The notes under the pieces were generated by a model. It did not search any database. It had not been told where the DNA came from and worked only from the letters and a program-made list of their open reading frames with translations. A stretch of 42,321 bases of DNA from Bacteroidales bacterium (GTDB taxonomy: Bacteria > Bacteroidota > Bacteroidia > Bacteroidales > Paludibacteraceae), in the NCBI GenBank assembly GCA_015061185.1, contig SUWZ01000029.1:1-42321 (forward strand), read 5' to 3'. Shown in pieces: positions 36,257-42,321 of the stretch (its first letter is position 1; the number at the start of each line of letters is the position of its first letter). The position numbers and the translations under genes were made by a program.

Positions 36257-36459
36257 TACTTTTGCTTTACAATGATGGAAGGAATTATTTCTATTCAATT
36301 GTTCTTTAATTAGTGTAATAAAAAGAAGAATTATTTATTCTTCGAAAAGAAATAAAATAAAATCACATCAGAAGACTTTTAGAAAACCACAAAGGGGTGA
36401 GATAGCTGTGAAGCCATCTTGTTCCGAAAAAAAAGGAAACCTCAAAGTTTCCTTTTTTT
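36257..36459 (+). ncRNA. RNA-like repeat R, copy 1
   Basis: TACTTTTG at 36257-36264 (TAnnTTTG) starts the unit. A block at 36336-36393 is 57/58 identical to 37337-37394. It is followed by a hairpin with loop AGCTGTGAAGCC (36404-36415) closed by a 10-bp stem 36394-36403/36416-36425 (four G-T pairs), then a terminator GGAAAC-CTCAAA-GTTTCC-T7 at 36435-36459. It looks like a complete transcription unit of about 190 bases. No open frame of note. Family unknown. Confidence 0.7.
36435..36459 (+). terminator. Terminator of repeat R copy 1
   Basis: Perfect 6-bp stem GGAAAC/GTTTCC, extended by the A-run pairing with the T-run, loop CTCAAA, then seven T. Confidence 0.85.
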
Positions 36460-36583
36460 ATTTCTCTATCATCTTCTTTTTTGGTAATCCAGGTCATCAT
36501 CTATAAAAGAATATAGTGAAGATCTTTGAAGACTATTTTGTTAGGGTTATTTTTATTAAATGAGAGGTTGAAAGTAACAATAT

Positions 36584-36701
36584 TAAGATTTGCTCTAACA
36601 AAAATGTAGTAATAGTAATAAAATATAGAATCACTGCAGAAGACTTAAAAAATACACTAAGGTAAGATAGCTGTGAGGTTCTTTTGCTTTCATTTTTTTT
36701 T
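36584..36701 (+). ncRNA. RNA-like repeat R, copy 3 (degenerate)
   Basis: Retains AATCAC, CAGAAGACTT (36637-36646) and the loop core AGCTGTGAGG (36669-36678), then a T9 run. The stem around the loop is short (about four pairs with a mismatch) and the upstream box reads TTAAGATTTG. The ~40 bases after it (GTCTAACTTAAG...AAATTGCTCT) match those after copy 2, so a longer unit was duplicated. It is probably a decaying copy. Confidence 0.5.
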
Positions 36702-36787
36702 GTTAATATGGTTGTCTAACTTAAGCAAATTGCTCTTTAAATGAGCTTGACCATATCAGTTTAACTTCTATTGAATAGATATTCTTA

Positions 36788-37180
36788 GAAGTTGTTTGAA
36801 TTTTATTTCGAGCCTATTTGAGAGAGATTTTTAAATCTATTTTTTGTCTTCTTTTGCATAAAATAGTGGACTATTATCAAAAAAGGAGAATAAAAATAGG
36901 TTTAAGGTGAGTTCTATAAATTCACCGTTTAAAATTTAAAAAGTGTACATCGAAGATTGATAAACTTTTCGGTACTTTTTGATTTATTTTGGCAAATTGC
37001 TGCTTGTCAGTCGGTCACAGTACTTGCACTGCTTCCTTCTTTCGCACAGCAATTTACTCGAAATAAATTCAAAAATTCCACGAATTGAATTTTTAGAACC
37101 CACCTAAAAGAATCTCAAAGATGCCGAAAATAAGAGAGTGAAACTCTAAATTTTTTTTTTAATAAAATTTAAACAGCTTC
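36788..37180 (+). mobile_element. MITE A (393 bp) interrupted by nested MITE B
   Basis: Terminal inverted repeats of about 20 bases (GAAGTTGTTTGAATTTTA... against ...TAAAATTTAAACAGCTTC, 2 mismatches) and a 3-base direct repeat TTA at 36785-36787 and 37181-37183. No transposase frame. Its outer parts (36788-36905 and 37105-37180) match the 190-bp copy at 40882-41071 almost base for base. The TNA-type 3-base duplication fits elements moved by IS5-family (IS1031-like) transposases, a family inference. Confidence 0.85.
36906..37104 (+). mobile_element. MITE B (199 bp) nested inside MITE A
   Basis: Ends GGTGAGTTCTATAAATTCA and TGAATTTTTAGAACCCACC are inverted repeats (about 17/19). It is flanked by TAA at 36903-36905 and 37105-37107. 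The MITE A copy at 40882-41071 has the uninterrupted site: removing B and one TAA restores that sequence with a single base difference. B contains an inner inverted repeat AAATTGCTG/CAGCAATTT. A related B sequence lies in the relic at 13550-13665. Confidence 0.85.
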
Positions 37181-37250
37181 TTATAGTTTGTTTGCTATTT
37201 TATTACATTATAATGGTAATTTTTTCCATGTTAAAAATGATTTGAATTCT

Positions 37251-37462
37251 TACTTTTGTTGTACTGATTCTTAAGGAGTTGAGTCTTTATTCAGTTTTGA
37301 TTTATAAATGATATAAAATAATGAAGAGTAAATTTTTATTCTTCGTAAAGAAATAAAATAAAATCACATCAGAAGACTTTTAGAAAACCACAAAACAGGA
37401 CAGCTGTGAAGCCTTCCTGTTTTAACAATAAAAATGGAGGTGTTTTTGCCCCCATTTTTTTT
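37251..37462 (+). ncRNA. RNA-like repeat R, copy 2
   Basis: Same layout as copy 1: TACTTTTG at 37251-37258, the near-identical block 37337-37394, then a hairpin with core AGCTGTGAAGCC (37402-37413) closed by a fully Watson-Crick 9-bp stem AAAACAGGA-type (37392-37400/37415-37423) whose sequence is unrelated to that of copy 1, then a terminator. Loop and leader are conserved while the stem changes in a paired way, which is a sign of a selected RNA structure. Confidence 0.7.
37433..37462 (+). terminator. Terminator of repeat R copy 2
   Basis: Stem ATGGAGG/CCCCCAT with one A-C mismatch, loop TGTTTTTG, then eight T. Confidence 0.75.
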
Positions 37463-37502
37463 ATATATAAGGAGAGCGTCCGACTTAAGTAGAAATTGTT
37501 CT

Positions 37503-37670
37503 GTTTTGCTGAACATGGAAAGAGGCTGTTATGTGGAGGTGTTCTCTGTATTAGGAACAAACATAGCTTAGAAAACAGCAGAATCTGATGTGATGGAAGT
37601 CTCTGTTTCTGCTCCGGGAATCTATATTGTCAAGACCGGTTCGGTGAGCAGGAATGTGGTTGTAGAGTGA
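37503..37670 (+). pseudogene. Remnant of a T9SS type A sorting-domain gene 3' end
   Basis: One frame reads ...ERGCYVEVFSVLGTNIA, a stop at 37566-37568, then KTAESDVMEVSVSAPGIYIV and KTGSVSRNVVVE ending at 37668-37670. This matches the C-terminal sorting domain of type IX secretion cargo (V-Y/F-S-x-x-G ... P-G-I-Y-I-V-K-x-G). Only the last ~55 codons remain, with an internal stop and no upstream gene, so the rest was lost, probably when mobile elements inserted. Confidence 0.7.
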
Positions 37671-37690
37671 TGATAGTCTTCAAATATAAT

Positions 37691-37723
37691 GAGGCTGTCT
37701 AACAACAAAAGTTGGGCAGTCTC
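37691..37723. repeat. Hairpin after the sorting-domain remnant
   Basis: GAGGCTGTCTAAC and GTTGGGCAGTCTC pair over 13 positions with three G-T pairs around a 7-base loop, 20 bases after the remnant's stop. It could be the old gene's terminator or the end of an insertion sequence; GAGGCTGTC ends are common in Bacteroidota IS4-type elements. Confidence 0.5.
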
Positions 37724-37772
37724 TTACCTATAAAACTTATTATTAATCCGTCCAAATTTTTTTTTCAGATTA

Positions 37773-38170
37773 AAGTGCAAGCGACCCCTATGGATGGATA
37801 GTCTTCAGATTATAGAATCGACAACAATAACACTGTTCTCTAATCTTATTTTGAAAGGCACCGGGCGTCAGAGACAGGCAAGAAAAAAGGCAGTATAAAG
37901 GTGCATACGGTCATACTCGCCAATGAAGGTACCATCAAAATTCAAATTTGATTCACTCTGATTGCAAATTTGTTATTGAAGGTTCAGCAAAAACGACTGA
38001 CTCGCCCGTGGTGTTTCTCCGAATTGGCGACTACGGCGTTGATAACGCTGATGAATTATGTTGATTCTACAGTCTGTTTAATAATTCGGAAAAAAGATTG
38101 GGAAATTCCGGTGATTTTAGACAAAAGTACCTTCTCAACCAACACTTTTCTAAAGGGGGGCTTGGAATGA
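37773..38170 (+). pseudogene. Decayed IS4-type DDE transposase
   Basis: IIESTTITLFSNLILKGTG (37809-37865) corresponds to the first catalytic block, with the expected D of DSTTI changed to E. A +1 shift near 37866 leads into TGKKKGSIKVHTVILANEG up to 37930. This is joined directly to TIKIQI, a stop at 37949-37951, and FTLIANLLLKVQQKRLTRPW to 38170, which is the C-terminal end. The N-terminus and the region with the second and third catalytic residues are deleted. The open frame 37970-38170 is only the tail of this relic. Confidence 0.8.
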
Positions 38171-38264
38171 AAAAAAGAAATCTCATCCGCTAAAAATAAG
38201 CGTTTGAGACCCCTTTTTAGGTTTTATCGTAACTAATAAAATAATTATGGTTCTATTGAAATAG

Positions 38265-38304
38265 AAAGGTTGGAAGGAGTATTGTAAAACTTTCCAACCT
38301 TTTT
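38265..38304. terminator. Terminator of the xylanase gene (bidirectional)
   Basis: An 11-bp stem AAAGGTTGGAA/TTCCAACCTTT with a 16-base loop, T-rich on both sides, 9 bases after the xylanase stop. Confidence 0.8.
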
Positions 38305-38312
38305 AAGATGGA

Positions 38313-40334
38313 TTAATCATTTACCACAACCAATTGGTTCAAGCCATTTTCGCAACGAACCAAGTAGACTCCCTTCTTGAGGGATTCTTTCAACACCGAT
38401 AGATTTCCATTATCAATGTACGCAGAAGTAATCAAAGACCCTTGTAGAGAGTAAACTTTGCAAATTCCGGAGAAGTTTGAAATAGCGTCAACCTCTTTCA
38501 CACCAGTTTCTTCAGAGGTAGTGGTTGAAGTGAACACAAGTTTGTCGATGTTACAGTATGCGTTGGTGATAGTCAGGCGGAGGATATGTTCTCCCTCAGT
38601 CAAATTAAATTCTCCGAGTTCGATTTCCTCGAAAACGCTCCAATCATTGTCTCCGGTTTGAGGAACTGATACTTTTTCAACCAACGCTTTTCCATCCATG
38701 TCGAGTTTGAATCCTGAACCCTCTAATCCAGAGGCAGCGAATGCAGAAAGTTTATATTCACCGCTCTTTTTGACATTGACGGTATATTCAAGCCATTCGT
38801 CTGCCGCAGTATAACCGATTGCATAGTTATCGCCTCCGGTCACAATGTCGACACCACCATCTTGAATTTTAGCATCACCTTCATTTTCGCTGTCACTATC
38901 TTGGTAAACCTCGCCTTCGCAACCTTTGTCGAATGCTTCAACCTCGATTGTTCCAGGAATTGCTGCAGGCTCTCCGTTGAATGGAGCACGTGCTTCGCAT
39001 ACGAAGAATTCAGTTGAACATTCAACAGTGTTGCCGCTCTTGTCATAAGCAACGACCTTGATTGTATGGAAACCTGTTTCTGTTGGAGTATACTCCCATA
39101 CATAAGGTTCTACATACTTATTGACAAGCAAGCTGTCTCCGTCGAATATGTCAATATGGTCTATATCTCCTTCAAATTTTGCAGAAGCGGTGATTGTGAC
39201 TGTTTCTCCAAATTTAATAGTTTTGGATGACAAGTTCACAGTTGCTGATGGCCCACCACAATATGGACTTTTTGCATTTATAGCCGCATCAGTTGCCATA
39301 TAGCTCTTAAGCCACTTCATACCGCTACGATCAGCTCCCGAGCTTGTTACCAAACCTGTGTTATCTCTCCAAGTTGCTCCATTCACAAATCCCCAGATTG
39401 TGATACCTGCTACGTAATCAGCCTCCCACATTGGCTTGAAGGTATTCTTCATGATTGTTTCATAAGTGTTATCATCACCCTGTGAAATATCATACTCAGT
39501 GATGTAGCATAGCAATTCTTTGCCCCCTTTCTGAGTGATGCTATTGTGAATCTCCTTCAAAGTGTTGCCAAAGTTTGTGATTTGATTGTTTTTGTAATAG
39601 TCATCCAAATCGTGACTCTGGTGTCCATAAGCATCAATTGGTGCGCCTTGCTGTACCAAAGAGGCTACAAGGTCAATAAAATCATTTTTTTGCCAAGTGA
39701 AAGTGTTATAATCATTATAGATCAACACCGCATTAGGGAATCTCTTACGAGCCATTCTGAATGCCTCGGCAATCCACTTGTAGTCATATGGATTGGTGCT
39801 GTTACCCAATGCCTGACTCAAAAGTTTCTTGAAATCAGCACATGAGTGACCATTTTCTGTCCCTTCAGCATGTCCTCTTATCGCCTCATTGACAACATCG
39901 ATCATTGACAAATCAGGATATTTGATAGCGACAGCATCCATCCAATATTCCACCTGCTGCTTTAATTCTGTAGCGGAACAATTTGCCAAACATGAAGGCC
40001 ACTGACTAGTCCAAAGAAGACAGTGGAATTTGAACAATACTCCGTTCTCCTTACACCATTTGTAATGAGCATCCGAATTTTTCCAGTTCCATTTCTGGAC
40101 ACCCTCCTGAGCACTGTTCACCTTACAATTAACGATAGATCCCCACTTGGATTCATTTTCACAAGTGAGCTGATCCCACAATGCCTCATACCTCAGACCT
40201 CCAACATTAGGTTGAATCTGTCCGCGTGTGGTGATATTTCCCAAAAACTTACATGGGTTTTGATTTAGTTGTGCGAAACACGCAACACTGAAAGAAAATA
40301 GGAGAACTCCTATTGCCAGTAACCGTTTTTTCAT
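38313..40334 (-). CDS. Secreted GH10 endo-1,4-beta-xylanase with CBM6-like module and T9SS tail
   Basis: A 673-residue modular enzyme that cuts beta-1,4-xylan. Residues 1-21 form a signal peptide (ending CFAQ). GH10 catalytic domain: about 25-350 with acid/base E150 (DVVNEA), nucleophile E280 (ITEYDIS) and the WGFVNGATWRDN block near 314-325. An Ig-like domain lies at ~362-448. A carbohydrate-binding module of CBM6 type lies at ~462-610 (IEVEAFDKGCEG ... GYTAADEWLEYTVNV). A type IX secretion C-terminal sorting domain is at ~620-673 (KVYSLQGSLI ... LKKGVYLVRC). It would be exported through T9SS and placed on the surface or released. No PUL (susCD) genes flank it; it sits between mobile-element-rich regions, so it may have been transferred or stranded. 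Confidence 0.95.
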   Translation of the reverse strand: MKKRLLAIGVLLFSFSVACFAQLNQNPCKFLGNITTRGQIQPNVGGLRYEALWDQLTCENESKWGSIVNCKVNSAQEGVQKWNWKNSDAHYKWCKENGVLFKFHCLLWTSQWPSCLANCSATELKQQVEYWMDAVAIKYPDLSMIDVVNEAIRGHAEGTENGHSCADFKKLLSQALGNSTNPYDYKWIAEAFRMARKRFPNAVLIYNDYNTFTWQKNDFIDLVASLVQQGAPIDAYGHQSHDLDDYYKNNQITNFGNTLKEIHNSITQKGGKELLCYITEYDISQGDDNTYETIMKNTFKPMWEADYVAGITIWGFVNGATWRDNTGLVTSSGADRSGMKWLKSYMATDAAINAKSPYCGGPSATVNLSSKTIKFGETVTITASAKFEGDIDHIDIFDGDSLLVNKYVEPYVWEYTPTETGFHTIKVVAYDKSGNTVECSTEFFVCEARAPFNGEPAAIPGTIEVEAFDKGCEGEVYQDSDSENEGDAKIQDGGVDIVTGGDNYAIGYTAADEWLEYTVNVKKSGEYKLSAFAASGLEGSGFKLDMDGKALVEKVSVPQTGDNDWSVFEEIELGEFNLTEGEHILRLTITNAYCNIDKLVFTSTTTSEETGVKEVDAISNFSGICKVYSLQGSLITSAYIDNGNLSVLKESLKKGVYLVRCENGLNQLVVVND

Positions 40335-40428
40335 ATCTTATTATTGATTTAAATTTATAATTATGGTTTCTCTTCAAAGTGCAATAATACGATAATTTTT
40401 TTAAATTAAGGTGGATTTGAGAAAAAAA

Positions 40429-40566
40429 ATGCTAATAAATGGCAAGAAAACTTGTGAAGTGCTCAAAAGCGTTAGAAAATTGATTGCGGAAGCCAACGGG
40501 ATTCCGTACACACTGCCTAATGCAGTTTTGGAGGAGGATGCGCAGGCATGTGTCTTAATTTTTTAG
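40429..40566 (+). pseudogene. 45-codon gene fragment
   Basis: An ATG frame reading MLINGKKTCEVLKSVRKLIA followed by EANGIPYTLPNAVLEEDAQA resembles the conserved opening (MKINGKTCxLLKxIRxxIAxANGI) of Bacteroidota proteins of the TonB/carboxypeptidase-regulatory type. It ends at a stop after 45 codons, before the expected cysteine pair. It has higher GC than its surroundings. I take it as a 5' fragment of a lost gene; a real short peptide is less likely. The family assignment is from memory. Confidence 0.5.
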
Positions 40567-40881
40567 TTGTAAATTGCCTATTTTTAGAAAATTTAAAATT
40601 AGATCTGATTTTAATGTTAAATTTTAGATTTTTTTTGTATGTTTGTTTTATACTTAATGGGTAAGTAGTAAATTTAATAATTAGCCAGTATTTTTTATAC
40701 ATTGCTTAATTTAGAACTATTTACACTATTAAAGAAAACTATTATTATGCTTTTTTTGCTTTGATTATTTTACCATGATTTATAGGGTTATTTTCCCAGG
40801 TCAAGAATCTAGTATTTAGACCATAGCATAATTAGCTCCCATGTTTAGTTTATTTTTGTAATTAAGGAAAGATGGTCTTTA

Positions 40882-41071
40882 GAAGTTGTTTAAATTTTAT
40901 TTCGAGCATATTTGAGAGAGATTTTTAAATCTATTTTTAGTCTTCTTTTGCAGAAAATAGTGGACTATTATCAAAAAAGGAGAATAAAAATAGGTTAAAA
41001 AGAATCTCAAAGATGCCGAAAATAAGAGAGTGAAACTCTAAATTTTTTTTTAATAAAATTTAAACAGCTTC
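40882..41071 (+). mobile_element. MITE A, uninterrupted copy (190 bp)
   Basis: Inverted ends GAAGTTGTTTAAATTTTATT and AATAAAATTTAAACAGCTTC (one mismatch), flanked by TTA at 40879-40881 and 41072-41074. Apart from the absence of element B it is nearly identical to 36788-37180. It ends 74 bases before the leucine-rich-repeat gene. The rest of the 811-base gap between xylanase and this gene holds only the gene fragment at 40429-40566 and AT-rich sequence. Confidence 0.85.
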
Positions 41072-41145
41072 TTAGCATCATTTAAACTTAATTTTAGATA
41101 AATACTATCTAATTAAGATTCTGTAAAATTTTTATAAATTAAAAT

Positions 41146-42273
41146 ATGAAAAATAAAGTTTTAATATCTATTACGGCATTAATCATCTCTATTTCAATTA
41201 GTGCCGGAGGTTTTAACATGATTGTGAAACTTCGAAATGGAGAGAATTTTGTGTACAATACAGATGAGATAGAGGAAGTTTTCTTTGAAAAGAATGAATT
41301 TGAAGAAGAGGGCATATTAGATGTTCTAGATTCTCCCTTAAAGTTTGAGATTACTTCAGATTCTACGGTAAAAGTTATAAGAGATGTTTCGTATGAAAGT
41401 TTTACAGAAGTAGATATCCCATGTAGAGTCAGAATTGATGATAAGATATATAGTGTAACGGGTATTGGTCGATTGGCCTTTGCGTATGCCGTTGATTTAT
41501 CAAACGTTAAACTTCCTTCAACTCTTACAACTATAGATTACGGAGCTTTTAAGAATTGTTACGATTTAAATTCCATAGAAATTCCGGAAAGTGTTACACA
41601 TTTAGGTTCTTCAGTGTTTGCTTTCTCTAAATTAGAATCTGTTAATATCCCATCTGCTATTACATCTATCAGTGATAGTTTGTTCATAGGTTGTAATTTA
41701 AGTAACTTTAGAATACCTTCCTCAATTACTTCGATTGGGAAATATGCATTTGCATACAATAAAGCAAGTTTTACCAGCATAGAAATCCCGTCAAGTGTCC
41801 AAGATATTGGAGAGTATGCTTTTAAGGGTACGTATTATTTGAAAAGTGTAGTGTTATCATCAAATATCACTCAAATTAAAGAAGGAGTATTTTATGACTG
41901 CGCTATTACCAATATTACGATCCCGGCAAGCGTTAAAAGCATTGGAAAGAATGCTTTTTGTGTTGCTGATTTGGAAGAAATAGATATTCCCTCTAATGTT
42001 GTTTGTATAGGAGATAGTGCATTTGGTTATTGTGCTTTAACCCGTGTTTCTATTTCAGATAGTATTGCTTTTATAGGAAATGGAGCATTTTGTTTTAATG
42101 AGTTTACCAGCATTGATATACCTTCCAGTGTTACTAATATATCACCTTCTGCTTTTAGGAGTTGTGATGAATTAGTTAGCATAAGTGTTGCTGCAGAAAA
42201 TCCTAATTACTCTTCTTATGGCGGTGTATTGTATAATAAAAATGCGGCGTATAGGTCAATTTGCAGGCTGTAA
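41146..42273 (+). CDS. BspA-type leucine-rich-repeat surface protein (probably 3'-truncated)
   Basis: A 375-residue protein with a signal peptide (1-20, ISISISAGG), a linker of ~75 residues and about ten LRR_5 repeats from residue ~90 on, each about 22 residues with the pattern I-x-I-P-S-S-V-T-x-I-G-x-x-A-F. BspA-like proteins are surface adhesins and are often T9SS or lipoprotein-anchored. Here the frame ends within a repeat, right after AENPNYSSYGGVLYNKN, and a tail AAYRSICRL is encoded by a 20-base sequence that is repeated 41 bases on. The usual C-terminal sorting domain is missing, so the gene is likely broken or misassembled at this point. Confidence 0.85.
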   Translation: MKNKVLISITALIISISISAGGFNMIVKLRNGENFVYNTDEIEEVFFEKNEFEEEGILDVLDSPLKFEITSDSTVKVIRDVSYESFTEVDIPCRVRIDDKIYSVTGIGRLAFAYAVDLSNVKLPSTLTTIDYGAFKNCYDLNSIEIPESVTHLGSSVFAFSKLESVNIPSAITSISDSLFIGCNLSNFRIPSSITSIGKYAFAYNKASFTSIEIPSSVQDIGEYAFKGTYYLKSVVLSSNITQIKEGVFYDCAITNITIPASVKSIGKNAFCVADLEEIDIPSNVVCIGDSAFGYCALTRVSISDSIAFIGNGAFCFNEFTSIDIPSSVTNISPSAFRSCDELVSISVAAENPNYSSYGGVLYNKNAAYRSICRL

Positions 42274-42311
42274 ACAAGTATGTATTGTTCAATAGGTCAA
42301 TTTGCAGGCTG
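42251..42311 (+). repeat. 20-base direct repeat at the window end
   Basis: ATAGGTCAATTTGCAGGCTG occurs at 42251-42270 and again at 42292-42311, period 41 bases. The first copy ends the leucine-rich-repeat frame. Whether more copies follow lies outside the window. Confidence 0.8.
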
Positions 42312-42321
42312 AAATTGTAGC

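Noticed and set aside
37369-37560. A 63-codon minus-strand frame
   Set aside because: It is antisense to repeat R copy 2 and the sorting-domain remnant and has low-complexity sequence.
42251-42311. Start of a CRISPR array
   Set aside because: The repeat is 20 bases with a 21-base gap and only two copies; CRISPR repeats and spacers are longer and no cas gene is present.

Overview
The window is low-GC DNA from a Bacteroidota, most likely Bacteroidales. Three things support this: promoters of the TTG-N19-TAnnTTTG type in place of E. coli -35/-10 boxes, type IX secretion (T9SS) components plus a cargo-type C-terminal tail, and a complex I operon with fused nuoCD and no nuoEFG. A secreted GH10 xylanase points to a plant-polysaccharide-using gut, rumen or sediment lineage.

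Layout. 1-6301 (minus): a two-gene restriction-like module, with a PLD-SNF2 helicase followed by an Eco57I-type adenine methylase cut by the window edge. 6373-6659: a very large imperfect palindrome. 6853-7824 (plus): a GT90 glycosyltransferase. 7834-13296 (minus): recA, hflX, a DUF4954 beta-helix protein, a small membrane protein and a metallophosphoesterase. 13714-16079 (minus): an OmpA/PD40 lipid-envelope protein and a PorP/SprF protein, both of T9SS type. 16261-26217 (minus): nuoA-B-CD-H-I-J-K-L-M-N in one tight operon. 27054-28436 (plus): an ectoine-type aspartokinase. 28577-30069 (minus): superoxide dismutase and a TonB energy transducer. 30398-35459 (minus): rimM, rlmB, a RluA-type pseudouridine synthase, a conserved unknown and a dipeptidyl peptidase III lipoprotein. 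38313-40334 (minus): the GH10-CBM-T9SS xylanase. 41146-42273 (plus): a BspA-type leucine-rich-repeat protein that ends abruptly at a short direct repeat.

The 2.85 kb from 35460 to 38312 has no intact gene but is dense in structure. It holds an orphan small-RNA-like unit (promoter plus terminator), three copies of an RNA-like repeat with an invariant loop and changing stems, a MITE with a second MITE nested inside it, a decayed T9SS sorting-domain gene end and a decayed IS4-type transposase. A copy of the same MITE without the nested insert lies at 40882-41071 and supplies the empty site; a rearranged relic sits at 13475-13710.

Working together: the nuo operon is the respiratory proton pump, probably fed by something other than NADH through NuoEF. 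The OmpA/PorP pair belongs to the machinery that would export proteins such as the xylanase. The RimM/RlmB/RluA cluster is ribosome and rRNA maturation. The best candidates for undescribed biology are the three-copy RNA repeat, the orphan small RNA, the large palindrome and the PLD-helicase/methylase pair.
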